DNA from: an uncultured Lachnospiraceae bacterium
GTDB lineage: Bacteria; Bacillota; Clostridia; Lachnospirales; Lachnospiraceae
Direction of reading: 5' to 3'
Assembly (NCBI GenBank): GCA_910586255.1
Contig: CAJUHR010000012.1
Span: 67,978 to 100,624 of the forward strand
Length of the DNA stretch: 32,647 bases
This document shows, piece by piece, positions 1-8,012 of the stretch. The notes under the pieces were generated by a model, which saw only the letters and a program-made list of their open reading frames with translations, made no database searches and had not been told where the DNA came from. Within the stretch, counting starts at the first letter, position 1, and each line of letters begins with the position of its first letter. The position numbers were made by a program, and so were the translations under genes.

Positions 1-77
1 GCGAACAGCTCTCCCAGCAGTCAATTTTGATCAGAGAACTCCAATCTCAATTAGCCGCATTGCAGGAAAAAAAGTAA
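1..77 (+). CDS. 3' end of an unidentified protein (partial)
   Basis: The third reading frame is open from the window edge to a TAA at 75-77 and gives the last 24 residues, EQLSQQSILIRELQSQLAAL and then QEKK. The segment is rich in Gln, Leu and Ser, as expected of a coiled-coil or helical C-terminus. A strong stem-loop follows 14 bases later, which supports this being a real gene end. The family cannot be recognised from so short a piece. Confidence 0.55.
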   Translation, partial: EQLSQQSILIRELQSQLAALQEKK

Positions 78-90
78 TCAATCTGCATCA

Positions 91-134
91 AAGTGATCTG
101 TCCTTTTGTCAAACATACAAGGGACAGATCACTT
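91..134. terminator. Bidirectional stem-loop between convergent genes
   Basis: AAGTGATCTGTCC at 91-103 is perfectly complementary to GGACAGATCACTT at 122-134, a 13-bp stem with an 18-base loop. It lies between the plus-strand partial gene ending at 77 and the minus-strand channel gene ending at 149, the position of a shared terminator. There is no long T tract right after the stem on either strand, so efficiency is uncertain. Confidence 0.6.
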
Positions 135-148
135 CCTTCAGATTCAAA

Positions 149-1078
149 TCATCTCTTCTCTATTCTAAGGGCCATCATCAGAAAATTTAGAAGCACAAAT
201 CCCACGATCATAGTCGTCAGGTAGATCTGGATGCCTCCCAACTGGGATACAAAAGCCCCAAGGGCCTGCTTTCCCGTTCCCGCAAGATAAGCGCTCATCT
301 TATTGGTGGCCACGATTCCGATACACATGGGGAATGTCATTCCCGCAAATCCAGGCGCAAAGGAAAAGGAAAAAAATTTTGGCAGCTTCACGATCACAAA
401 TACCAGGGATGCCAGCACACAAACATACAAGACAGATACCAATATGGGATTAGGAGTCTCCGAAAGATTCAGATAGCTTACCAGGCACAGGCTGCATGGC
501 GCCAAAAGGACAGCCATCGTATGGTACACTGGCGGCTTTACCTCCACGGTGACAAGCCTTCTGAGCATAAAAGGCAGGAGTACAAAATAAATAGCAATCC
601 CATAGTACAGAACACACATCAGAAGGGGGCGGATCCCCATTGCACCTCCTACCACGCTGCTGACCATAATTCCGTTATAGGTCACGAACCAGCTGGGGAC
701 GAACGTATTCACATCCCTTTTCACCACCACATTTCTGTAGGTAAACACTAAAATATGTATGGCATGGATAAAAACCCCGGCAATCAACATTCCTTTTCCC
801 AGAACCGGCACATAATCAAAATAGTAGCTTCCCAAAAGCATCATCACCATAGTAAATCCCGCATAGAGGCTGCAGGGCACCACTGTCTCATATTCCTTTT
901 TGCAGACCTGCGGAAATCTTACAAGCTTTACCATATAAAGCAAAATAATTACCGTAGCCGTCCACATGGTCAGGTGTCGGATCCACGGATATCCCATGCT
1001 GGAGTACACATTGCCAAGGGTCAGTGCTCCAACAAAGGTGGGGAGAACCGGTACGGGCATTCTCTCTATTCTCTCCAT
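149..1078 (-). CDS. TDT/SLAC1-type anion channel or transporter
   Basis: This is a hydrophobic protein of 309 residues with about ten membrane segments, resembling the tellurite-resistance/dicarboxylate transporter (TDT) family that also includes the plant anion channel SLAC1. The first ATG in the open frame is at 1108, but the ATG at 1078 (MERIERMPVP) is preferred because GAGGAG lies 7 bases before it and it falls 4 bases after the stop of the upstream oxidoreductase. It is the last gene of the molybdoenzyme operon. Known TDT substrates include malate, sulfite, chloride and nitrate. Next to a nitrate-reductase-type enzyme, nitrate or nitrite movement is a reasonable inference but is not shown by the sequence. 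Confidence 0.8.
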   Translation of the reverse strand: MERIERMPVPVLPTFVGALTLGNVYSSMGYPWIRHLTMWTATVIILLYMVKLVRFPQVCKKEYETVVPCSLYAGFTMVMMLLGSYYFDYVPVLGKGMLIAGVFIHAIHILVFTYRNVVVKRDVNTFVPSWFVTYNGIMVSSVVGGAMGIRPLLMCVLYYGIAIYFVLLPFMLRRLVTVEVKPPVYHTMAVLLAPCSLCLVSYLNLSETPNPILVSVLYVCVLASLVFVIVKLPKFFSFSFAPGFAGMTFPMCIGIVATNKMSAYLAGTGKQALGAFVSQLGGIQIYLTTMIVGFVLLNFLMMALRIEKR

Positions 1079-1082
1079 ATAC

Positions 1083-2315
1083 TCACTCCTCATCATAGTA
1101 GAATTCAAAATTGTCCTTCATGTGGAAAAAATCGGAATAATCGATATCAAACACCGGCTTTTTCACCTTGGATATATCGATTTTTCTTGCAATCAGCTGC
1201 TGTAAAATACCGCCGTATGCCAGATCTCCCTGCAAGACCGCGCCGATAATCTTTCCGTTTTTGTGGATGATTTTTTTGTAGGATTCCTTTGTTTCCATGA
1301 CCTCTGTTTTTGCATCCGGATCCTCTGTATTGATGTCTCCCAGGGACATACTGGGAATTCCAAGGAAATTCATCGTAGCCTTGCTGGCAAAGAAATCGGT
1401 CATGGCTCTCTTTTCTCCTGCCATGTTGCCAGCCGCAATGATCCCCTCCTTCACAGCTACCGGCCAGATGGGACTGGTTCCCGACACATCACCCGCGCCG
1501 TATATATGGTCGTCACTGGTCTTTCCGGTCTCATCATAGACAAGCCCAAAACGGCCAAGCTCAATTCCGGAGTCTTTCAGGAATTCCACATTGGCGCGGA
1601 CGCCAGCAGTGACAACTACAAAATCACAGGGAATCCTTCTGTCGTCCGTTAAGATAATTTCCGTGATCTGACGGTTTTCATTAAGCACCGCCTCTGCGAT
1701 TCCCACGCCATAATACTGCCTCACTCCCCGCTTCTCAAATGCCTCCTGGTAGGTCTTTGCCGCACGCTCGTCCAGCTGTTTAGACAAAAGCCATCCGGCC
1801 ATTTCCACCAAAGTCAAGGAAACTCCCAGCTCCAAAAATCCGCTGGCGCAGTCAAGGCCCACAAGCCCCGCCCCCATTACGATAATATGCTTTGCCGTCT
1901 TCGCTGCTTTCTTTAAAACCTCCATATCCTCAATATTGCGAAAGCCCACAACATTTTTGGCCTCTTTTAAGTTTTTCACCGGCGGAATAAAAGTATGGGA
2001 ACCGGTGGCAATCAGAAGCCTGTCATAGGAAACCTCCTCCCCGCCGTCCAAAAGAACCTTCCTTTCCTCCCTTTTTACTCCCACACAGCTTCTTCCTTTC
2101 ATCCACTGGACACGATAAAGCTTTTCAAAATCCTTTTCCGCAAAACAGAGTCTTTCTATATCCCGCTCTCCTCCCAGATACTCATGGAGAATGCAGCGTG
2201 AATAGATCGTCTCATCCTTAGAAATCAAAACAATCTCCGCCTCCTTATCCAGGCGCCTGAGCTCTCTTACCCCATTGATACCTGCCGCCGAGGAGCCCAA
2301 TACTACATATCTCAT
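1083..2315 (-). CDS. NAD(P)H-dependent FAD oxidoreductase of the nitrate reductase operon
   Basis: A 410-residue pyridine nucleotide-disulfide oxidoreductase, related to rubredoxin reductases and the N-terminal half of NirB-type nitrite reductases. Visible parts are an FAD-binding GSSAAG at residues 7-12, an NAD-binding GAGLVG near residue 150, and IYGAGDV near residue 285 for the second FAD contact. The start at 2315 is chosen over the earlier 2366 ATG because AGGAGGTG lies just before it and it overlaps the ferredoxin stop as ATGA, so the two are translationally coupled. It most likely passes electrons from NAD(P)H through the ferredoxin subunit to the molybdoenzyme. Clostridial nitrate reductase operons are known to contain a comparable NADH oxidoreductase. 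Confidence 0.85.
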   Translation of the reverse strand: MRYVVLGSSAAGINGVRELRRLDKEAEIVLISKDETIYSRCILHEYLGGERDIERLCFAEKDFEKLYRVQWMKGRSCVGVKREERKVLLDGGEEVSYDRLLIATGSHTFIPPVKNLKEAKNVVGFRNIEDMEVLKKAAKTAKHIIVMGAGLVGLDCASGFLELGVSLTLVEMAGWLLSKQLDERAAKTYQEAFEKRGVRQYYGVGIAEAVLNENRQITEIILTDDRRIPCDFVVVTAGVRANVEFLKDSGIELGRFGLVYDETGKTSDDHIYGAGDVSGTSPIWPVAVKEGIIAAGNMAGEKRAMTDFFASKATMNFLGIPSMSLGDINTEDPDAKTEVMETKESYKKIIHKNGKIIGAVLQGDLAYGGILQQLIARKIDISKVKKPVFDIDYSDFFHMKDNFEFYYDEE

Positions 2316-2740
2316 CCCTGCACCTCCTCTACCGTAATTGCCTTCATGGGACATTTTTCCACGCACATAGGTTTTGCACTTTTATCCTCACTCCGATGCA
2401 CGCACATATTACATTTCATAATCTCTGTCTTTTTCACGCTGTCATGCTTTAAAATGCCGTAAGGACAGGACATAATACACATATAGCAGCTGGCGCACTG
2501 CTCCTTGTCATACTCCACATATCCGGTCACAGGATTCTTTTTCATGGCGCCGGTCATGCATGTGTACACACATTCCGGCCTTTCACAGTGGCGGCAGAAA
2601 ATCGGCGCCGGGCGCGTCTCGCTGTCAATGGTCACCCGGTTCCTGGCATCCCCGCTCTGGTTTTCGTGGCTTACCACGCACGCCGTCACACAGGTAAGGC
2701 ATCCGATACATCGTTCACGATCTATTTTAATCCGATACAT
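2312..2740 (-). CDS. Four-cluster 4Fe-4S electron-transfer subunit
   Basis: A 142-residue protein of the DmsB/HycB/NrfC type. Sixteen cysteines fall into four ferredoxin-like groups: C11-x2-C14-x2-C17-x3-C21, C49-x2-C52-x4-C57-x3-C61, C82-x2-C85-x2-C88-x3-C92 and C109-x2-C112...C125-x3-C129. This predicts four 4Fe-4S clusters. No signal peptide or membrane segment is seen, so it should be cytoplasmic. It starts 33 bases after the molybdoenzyme stop, with AGGAGG before the ATG, and its stop overlaps the start of the oxidoreductase. It is therefore the likely electron wire between the two enzymes. Confidence 0.88.
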   Translation of the reverse strand: MYRIKIDRERCIGCLTCVTACVVSHENQSGDARNRVTIDSETRPAPIFCRHCERPECVYTCMTGAMKKNPVTGYVEYDKEQCASCYMCIMSCPYGILKHDSVKKTEIMKCNMCVHRSEDKSAKPMCVEKCPMKAITVEEVQG

Positions 2741-2773
2741 AATTTTCCTCCTGAAATCTGTTTACTACTGCCG

Positions 2774-4858
2774 TCACACCTTCTCAAACCGAACCGGAGT
2801 CGCCTTATAGGACGGTTCTTTGGAATAGGTATCATATAACGATGGCGTCAGCTTATTACACTCTATATAGTGAATAGGCGCAAACAGCTCACCATAGCTA
2901 ACATTTTCTGTAAGCTTTACCATAAACTCTGCGTCCTGTCCGTTCACGGAAAACACCCGTATCCGGTCATTTTCCATAATACCCATTTCGCCCGCAAGCC
3001 CTCGGTTCATATAAAGATACGCCTTCTTCACAGAGACATCCTCAACAAATTTCACTTCCCTTGTGCGGCTCTGGGTATGCCACTGTCCCACGCTTCCCCT
3101 TCCGGTATTTAATATATAGGGGAATTCTTCACTGACCGGAAGCGGGTTTTCCCTTACCTCCTCAAATACAAACTGTGCCTTTTTTGACGGTGTGAAAAAG
3201 TTTCCGTCTCCATAGAGTCGCCGCTGCTCCTCCTTGTTTTCCTCCTCCTTGCCCTCCGGGTAAGGCCACTGGATCCCGTGGGAATTTTCCAGCGCCTCCC
3301 AGGTAATCCCCGTAATATCACAGGGCATATTCCGGGAACACTCCCTCATCAGATTGAAGCAGTCTCTCGGCGTCTCCCAGCCCTTTAAGGCATCCCCCAT
3401 GCCCAGAGCCTTTCCCACTCCCAGGATTGCTTCATAATCCGATAATTCCAGCTCCCCCCGGGCCAGCACCGGACGCATGGCCGAGAGCCTGCGCTCCAGG
3501 TTGATGTAGGTTCCCTCCTTCTTGATTCCCGGAACCACCGGGAAGAATACGGTACAATCCTCTGCACTTTCGATCGTATCGTAAATGTCCTGTACCACAA
3601 AAAGCTCCAGCTTTTTTGCTGCCTGGGCAAAGGTTTCATTGTTCGTCCAGCTGTGCCGCGGATTTGTGCACAGGATCCAGAGTCCCTTTATCTCTCCGGC
3701 ATTGATTCCCTCGATAATCTGATTGTACGTTTTTGTAGGCTTTTTTGCCAGCATATCTGCCGGAACACCCAATACCCGCGCGATCCGCTCTCTTCTTGCC
3801 GGATTGGTAAAATCACCGCCGCCGAAAAATACAGCCGTGTTGCTGTATGCGCGGGATCCCATAGCATTGCACTGTCCGGTAATGGAATTGGCTCCTGTTC
3901 CCGGCTTTCCGATATTGCCGGTCATCAAAGCCAGGTTAATGATCGCCTGGGCCGTTCGTACCGCCTCATATCCCTGATTTACCCCCATTGTCCACCAGAA
4001 GGATACCCGTTTCCCGCTGTGGACCAGCTCCACCAGCTCCAGAATTTGTTCCCGGGAAAGCCCGGTGCCCTCTGCCCCCCGCTCCAGTGTGTAGGGCTTT
4101 ACAAATTTCTGAAACTCCTCAAATTTCTCTGTGTGCTCTTCGATAAACTTATGATCCAGATAATCCTTTTCGATCAGCTGGCCGGCAATGGTGTATAAAA
4201 GCAGCAAATCGCTCCTTTCCTTTAGTCCATACCAGTAATCCGCATTCATGGCAGTCTCGGATTTTCTCGGATCAATTACAATGATTTTATGTCCCTCCAC
4301 CTGATTGTTTTTCACCCTTCCCCACAGGATCGGATGCGCCACCACCGGGTTGGCCCCAATAAATATAATTCTGTCCGACAGCTCTAAGTCCTTCAAAGTA
4401 AAGCCCGGCGCATCGAAGCCATAGCTCTGTTTGTGGGCAACAACCGCCGTTGCCATGCAGAGTCTTGTATTCCCGTCCACGTTTGCCTTCAGATAATTTC
4501 TCATCACATGCCCGAACAGGGCAAATTCCTCTAAGGTAAGCTGCCCTGTGCTGATACCCGCCACACTTTCACGGCCGTATTTTTCCTGCAGCTCCTTAAG
4601 CTTATCCGCCACATAGGAAAATCCCTCCTCCCAGGAAACCTCCTCAAAGCTTCCGTCTGCCCTGCGGATCTTCGGGAGGCTGTTTGGCTTTACAGTCTTC
4701 TGCTGCTTGTCGAGAGACAGCCCCTTAATGCAGCAGAACCCGTCATTGACCGGATATCCCTTTGTGGGCACAGTCTTGACGATCTGTCCGTCCTCCACAT
4801 AAAAATCCAGATTACAGTCCAGGGCACAATAATTGCAGGTTGATTGTACCTTCTTCAT
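2774..4858 (-). CDS. Molybdopterin oxidoreductase, nitrate reductase (NasA/NarB-like) catalytic subunit
   Basis: A 694-residue bis-MGD enzyme. Cysteines 8, 11, 15 and 42 (or 43) form the N-terminal 4Fe-4S site, followed by Lys45. Cys134 in NTRLCMATAV is in the position of the molybdenum ligand of Nap/Nas nitrate reductases rather than the Ser or SeCys of other branches. Further Nas-like signatures are SHGIQWPYP, LYGDGNFFTPSKKAQF and GRGSVGQWHTQSRTRE. There is no Tat signal, so it acts in the cytoplasm. It is the first gene of the operon, with TAGGAGGAG before the ATG. The family also contains formate dehydrogenases, but the Cys ligand and C-terminal signatures favour nitrate. Whether the role is assimilatory or an electron sink is open; no nitrite reductase lies in this window. 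Confidence 0.85.
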   Translation of the reverse strand: MKKVQSTCNYCALDCNLDFYVEDGQIVKTVPTKGYPVNDGFCCIKGLSLDKQQKTVKPNSLPKIRRADGSFEEVSWEEGFSYVADKLKELQEKYGRESVAGISTGQLTLEEFALFGHVMRNYLKANVDGNTRLCMATAVVAHKQSYGFDAPGFTLKDLELSDRIIFIGANPVVAHPILWGRVKNNQVEGHKIIVIDPRKSETAMNADYWYGLKERSDLLLLYTIAGQLIEKDYLDHKFIEEHTEKFEEFQKFVKPYTLERGAEGTGLSREQILELVELVHSGKRVSFWWTMGVNQGYEAVRTAQAIINLALMTGNIGKPGTGANSITGQCNAMGSRAYSNTAVFFGGGDFTNPARRERIARVLGVPADMLAKKPTKTYNQIIEGINAGEIKGLWILCTNPRHSWTNNETFAQAAKKLELFVVQDIYDTIESAEDCTVFFPVVPGIKKEGTYINLERRLSAMRPVLARGELELSDYEAILGVGKALGMGDALKGWETPRDCFNLMRECSRNMPCDITGITWEALENSHGIQWPYPEGKEEENKEEQRRLYGDGNFFTPSKKAQFVFEEVRENPLPVSEEFPYILNTGRGSVGQWHTQSRTREVKFVEDVSVKKAYLYMNRGLAGEMGIMENDRIRVFSVNGQDAEFMVKLTENVSYGELFAPIHYIECNKLTPSLYDTYSKEPSYKATPVRFEKV

Positions 4859-4956
4859 AGCTCCTCCTATCTGTCAATATGATTTTGGTTTCGGTAAACA
4901 CTTGTTTGATGATTCTGCCAAATAATTCCTTCCGGCATGAGTCTACTTGCATATAA

Positions 4957-5009
4957 TGACAATATTTTACCAATAAATGCAAAAAAATTCCGTGATGTTA
5001 GTCACGGAA
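4957..5009 (-). promoter_or_regulatory. Candidate Crp/Fnr-activated class II promoter of the molybdoenzyme operon
   Basis: TTCCGTGA (4988-4995) and TCACGGAA (5002-5009) are perfect inverted arms separated by 6 bases. The core CGTGA-N6-TCACG matches the Crp/Fnr family pattern TGTGA-N6-TCACA with one change per half. Downstream on the minus strand a TAAAAT at 4969-4964 is a plausible -10, predicting transcription from about 4957. The palindrome centre would then be at -41.5, the classical class II activator position. The start site is inferred, not measured. Confidence 0.5.
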
Positions 5010-5010
5010 T
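4981..5010 (-). terminator. Terminator-like hairpin after the Crp/Fnr gene, same DNA as the operator
   Basis: Read on the minus strand, the palindrome forms a 9-bp stem with a 6-base loop followed by a run of T residues (A residues 4981-4987 on the plus strand). It lies 46 bases after the stop of the regulator gene. This is a textbook intrinsic terminator shape, so one palindrome may serve both as the end of the regulator transcript and as the activator site for the next operon. Confidence 0.55.
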
Positions 5011-5055
5011 CCCTGAAAATTTCAGATATTATCGGTTGTTCACAGATAACAGATA

Positions 5056-5766
5056 TTATTTTATTTCCCCTGTCCTGTAAAATACGGATATCTTCTGCGG
5101 GCTTAAAATAATGATCCGCTTTCCCCGCATCTGGATCAGCCCGTAATCCACAAGAGCCCGGCAAAGCCTTGAGGCAGTCTCTCTTGGCGCCCCCAGCATG
5201 TCCGCAAGAAGGGTAACGGAAAGATTGATATTGATCTCAATTCCTTCCGGTATACTGACACCAAAATCTCTGGCAAGCTTCCAGAGCTTTGCCGCCAGCT
5301 TACGCTCCATGCAGATGCTCCCCATTGTATTTTTCAGCTGATGGCTAAGCCTCCAGACCTTTCGCTCCTGAGCCGCCAAAACCGCCCGGGTCAGGGCAAA
5401 ATCCTGTTCCATGCAGCACACAAAGATGCCTGCCGGAATCATAAAAATACGGCTTTTCTCGATGGTTTCACAGTAGGTGGCTGAATTATGCTCATTCAGC
5501 ACATGTTCATTGAGCAATGCGCCATGACCGAAAATAAACAAGATTTTCCGTTTTCCGGTGTGGGTCAGATTGTAGACAATCGACTTTCCTGTTGTCTGTA
5601 TGTAAATATATTCCAATGGTTCCTTTGCGCGGATGATCAGGCTCCCTTTGGGAAATTCCTGTATTTTTCCGTATTTTCTGAGTTTTTGCAGCGTATCAGG
5701 TGACGCTTCCTTAAAAAGTGATAACCCTCCTGTCATTTGTGCCTGAATATCAATTCCCCCCTTCAA
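5056..5766 (-). CDS. Crp/Fnr-family transcriptional regulator
   Basis: A 236-residue protein with an N-terminal cyclic-nucleotide-binding-like beta-roll (residues about 15-130), a dimer helix, and a C-terminal winged helix-turn-helix around LADMLGAPRETASRLCRALV. The Fnr-type N-terminal cysteine cluster is absent; single cysteines are scattered, so the signal (redox, NO, heme or a small molecule) cannot be told. The open frame begins with TTG at 5766 behind AAGGAAGGAAAGA; the next ATG, at 5736, lacks a close ribosome site. It is encoded directly upstream of, and in the same direction as, the molybdoenzyme operon, which it probably activates through the palindrome at 4988-5009. Confidence 0.85.
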   Translation of the reverse strand: MKGGIDIQAQMTGGLSLFKEASPDTLQKLRKYGKIQEFPKGSLIIRAKEPLEYIYIQTTGKSIVYNLTHTGKRKILFIFGHGALLNEHVLNEHNSATYCETIEKSRIFMIPAGIFVCCMEQDFALTRAVLAAQERKVWRLSHQLKNTMGSICMERKLAAKLWKLARDFGVSIPEGIEININLSVTLLADMLGAPRETASRLCRALVDYGLIQMRGKRIIILSPQKISVFYRTGEIK

Positions 5767-5846
5767 TCTTTCCTTCCTTGATATATTCCGCCGTTACTGT
5801 TCCCATACGTTCACAGCAACCTGCAAAAATCCATGAAAATCGCCTT

Positions 5847-6200
5847 TGGCAATGGGATTTTTGCTTTCTGGCCCGGTTTACCATACAGTCAGCGCAGTAA
5901 ACGCGCAGACCTGTCTGAGCAATAACATTCCGCCTTCTCCCCTGACATTGCGCCCCATATCCTTCTTATCTGTGCCGGCGCTTTGTTTCGTACATCATTT
6001 CATGGAAATTGTATCATAAAAAAGAAACCGCCACAATTGCTTTTTCAATCTTCCGACCTTATAGAAAAAACGGTGATTCTTATTTACACATACCTTGTGA
6101 GCGTAACAGTATGTACTTGGGCTCCATAACTGTATTGGCCGCGCATTTACCGCGCTGACCATATGGTAAACCGGGCCAGAAAGCAAAAAGCCCATCGCCA
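5847..6200 (-). repeat. Inverted-repeat element with 62-bp arms
   Basis: Arm 5847-5908 matches the reverse complement of 6139-6200 at 55 of 62 positions. The seven differences are at 5851, 5857, 5886, 5887, 5896, 5902 and 5907; all but the one at 5857 are transitions. In a minus-strand transcript the six transitions become G-U wobble pairs, whereas in a plus-strand transcript they become A-C mismatches. The arms enclose 230 bases with no convincing gene. It could be a MITE-like element or a long structured RNA on the minus strand. No transposase and no clear target duplication were seen. Confidence 0.6.
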
Positions 6201-6226
6201 GATACGAACCCTGTAATCAGATTTAC

Positions 6227-6272
6227 GGTGCTTCGCACCTTTTATCGAAATTTGCTCTGCAAATTCCGATAA
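6227..6272 (-). repeat. Two tandem hairpins
   Basis: GGTGC-TTC-GCACC (6227-6239) is a perfect 5-bp stem with a 3-base loop. Next, TTATCGAAATTTGC (6242-6255) pairs with GCAAATTCCGATAA (6259-6272) over 14 bp with one A/C mismatch, which is a G-U pair on the minus strand. They adjoin the larger inverted-repeat element and may belong to it. Confidence 0.55.
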
Positions 6273-6314
6273 GCTATATTAATAGAATGTCCATCAGATA
6301 TAACTTATAGATAT

Positions 6315-6343
6315 TTTACAAAACAGAACAAATGTTCTATTAT
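6315..6343 (+). promoter_or_regulatory. Promoter with embedded LexA (SOS) box
   Basis: TTTACA (6315-6320) and TATTAT (6338-6343) are separated by exactly 17 bases. The spacer carries AGAACAAATGTTCT (6325-6338), which fits the Gram-positive LexA/DinR pattern GAAC-N4-GTTC. A bound LexA would sit between and over the promoter elements, so the downstream polymerase should be SOS-induced. Confidence 0.8.
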
Positions 6344-6406
6344 TATTTTAGAAACATCCAATTGGCAATACCCAATATCCTGAAAACAGAGACCGGAGTC
6401 CATACC

Positions 6407-7936
6407 ATGCCACAAAAAGACCGTATCTATGCTGCCATTGACTTAAAGTCCTTCTATGCCTCCGTTGAATGTATCCAGCGAGGACTGGATCCTCTCACTA
6501 CCAATCTGGTAGTGGCTGACAAAAGCCGCACGGAAAAGACCATTTGCCTGGCCGTGTCCCCCACCTTAAAGGCCTATGGCATTCCCGGGCGTCCCCGCCT
6601 GTTTGAGGTGATTCAGAAGGTGGAACAGATCAACTCTGAGAGAAGCCTCCATGCTCCCGGACATGTCTTTCTGGGCTCCGCCTCCCACGATCCGGATGTC
6701 AGAGCCCATCCGGAACTGGCCCTGGATTTTATTACCGCCGTGCCGCGGATGGCCCTCTATATGGAATACAGCACCAGAATCTACAACATTTACCTGAAAT
6801 ATATCGCTCCGGAGGATATCCATGTGTACTCCATCGATGAGGTATTTATCGATGTTACCGGATATCTTTCCCCCCGCCGCCCGTCTGCCCGCAAACTGGT
6901 CGGCCTGATGATCCGGGACGTGCTGCAAAGCACCGGCATCACCGCCGCTGCAGGCATCGGGACAAATCTTTACCTGGCTAAGGCGGCCATGGATATCGTA
7001 GCCAAGCATGTTCCCGAAGATGACCACGGCCTCCGCATAGCAGAGCTTGACGAGATGACCTACCGGCGTCTTCTGTGGACTCACCGTCCCCTGACCGACT
7101 TCTGGCGCGTTGGACACGGCTATGCAAAAAAGCTGGAGGAGCACGGACTTTGCACCATGGGAGACATTGCCCGCTGCTCCCTGGGAAAGCCCGGCGACTA
7201 TCACAGTGAAGATTTACTTTACCGCCTCTTTGGCATCAATGCAGAACTGCTGATCGACCACGCCTGGGGCTGGGAGCCCTGCACTATGGCGGATATCAAG
7301 TCCTATCAGCCGGAGAACACAAGCATCGGCGGCGGCCAGGTTCTTTCCTGCCCCTACTCCTTTGAAAAGGCCCGGCTGGTGATCAAGGAGATGGCCGACC
7401 AACTGGCTCTGGACCTGGTTGACAAAGCCCTTGTCACCGATCAACTGGTTCTGACTGCCGGCTATGATATGACCTGTCTCACAGACCCTGAAATACGCCA
7501 AAAATACAAGGGCCCCGTGACCACGGATCGTTATGGCCGGAAAATACCTAAGCATGCCCACGGCACGGTCAATCTGCCGCGGCAGACATCCTCCGCCAGA
7601 CAGATCATACATGCCGCCCTGGAGCTGTTTGACCAGATTACAGACCGAAATCTGCTGATCAAGCGCCTCTATCTTACGGCGACCCGCATTGCATCGGAAG
7701 TCTCTGCCGGAAAACAGGAAACCTTTGAACAGCTCAATCTTTTTACTGACTACGAGCAGGAAGAGAGGCAGCGCCGGCAGGAGGAAGCTCTTCTCCAAAA
7801 AGAAAAGCAGCTTCAGCAGGCCATGCTCTCCGTCAAAAAGAAGTTCGGCAAGAATGCCATTTTAAAAGGCATGAGCCTGGAAGAGGGTGCCACTGCCAGA
7901 GAGAGGAATCAACAAATCGGCGGTCATAAGGCGTGA
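6407..7936 (+). CDS. Y-family translesion DNA polymerase (DinB/UmuC/UvrX type)
   Basis: A 509-residue error-prone polymerase. The first metal-binding motif is AAIDLKSFYASVE with D12, and the second is the SIDE-type YSIDEVF with D144 and E145. A helix-hairpin-helix and little-finger region follow, then a charged Gln/Glu-rich tail that may carry a clamp-binding motif (EQLNLF). An upstream ATG at 6332 in frame is rejected because it lies inside the LexA box; the ATG at 6407 follows GGAG at a proper distance and begins with the family's usual N-terminus. The LexA box and the YolD-like gene just downstream are the usual context for UvrX-type polymerases of Firmicutes and their mobile elements. Confidence 0.93.
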   Translation: MPQKDRIYAAIDLKSFYASVECIQRGLDPLTTNLVVADKSRTEKTICLAVSPTLKAYGIPGRPRLFEVIQKVEQINSERSLHAPGHVFLGSASHDPDVRAHPELALDFITAVPRMALYMEYSTRIYNIYLKYIAPEDIHVYSIDEVFIDVTGYLSPRRPSARKLVGLMIRDVLQSTGITAAAGIGTNLYLAKAAMDIVAKHVPEDDHGLRIAELDEMTYRRLLWTHRPLTDFWRVGHGYAKKLEEHGLCTMGDIARCSLGKPGDYHSEDLLYRLFGINAELLIDHAWGWEPCTMADIKSYQPENTSIGGGQVLSCPYSFEKARLVIKEMADQLALDLVDKALVTDQLVLTAGYDMTCLTDPEIRQKYKGPVTTDRYGRKIPKHAHGTVNLPRQTSSARQIIHAALELFDQITDRNLLIKRLYLTATRIASEVSAGKQETFEQLNLFTDYEQEERQRRQEEALLQKEKQLQQAMLSVKKKFGKNAILKGMSLEEGATARERNQQIGGHKA

Positions 7937-8012
7937 TGAATACCAATAGTATCATTACCGAAATTTAACTATTGCCGCCCCAGGCCTTGTCTCTTCCAGA
8001 AAGGAGTTCTCC

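Larger units (their letters stand above)
5767..6406. other. 640-base spacer between divergent genes
   Basis: This gap holds the upstream region of the Crp/Fnr gene, a 62-bp imperfect inverted repeat (5847-5908 and 6139-6200), two tandem hairpins (6227-6272) and the LexA-controlled promoter of the polymerase (6315-6343). Short open frames inside it show no ribosome site and no protein family. Confidence 0.6.

Noticed and set aside
5847..6200. Insertion sequence
   Set aside because: The arms look like terminal repeats, but the 230 bases between them hold no transposase and no clear target-site duplication; kept only as an inverted-repeat element.
6332..6406. Upstream ATG at 6332 as the polymerase start
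   Set aside because: The codon lies inside the LexA box and overlaps the predicted -10; the ATG at 6407 has a ribosome site and the conserved N-terminus.
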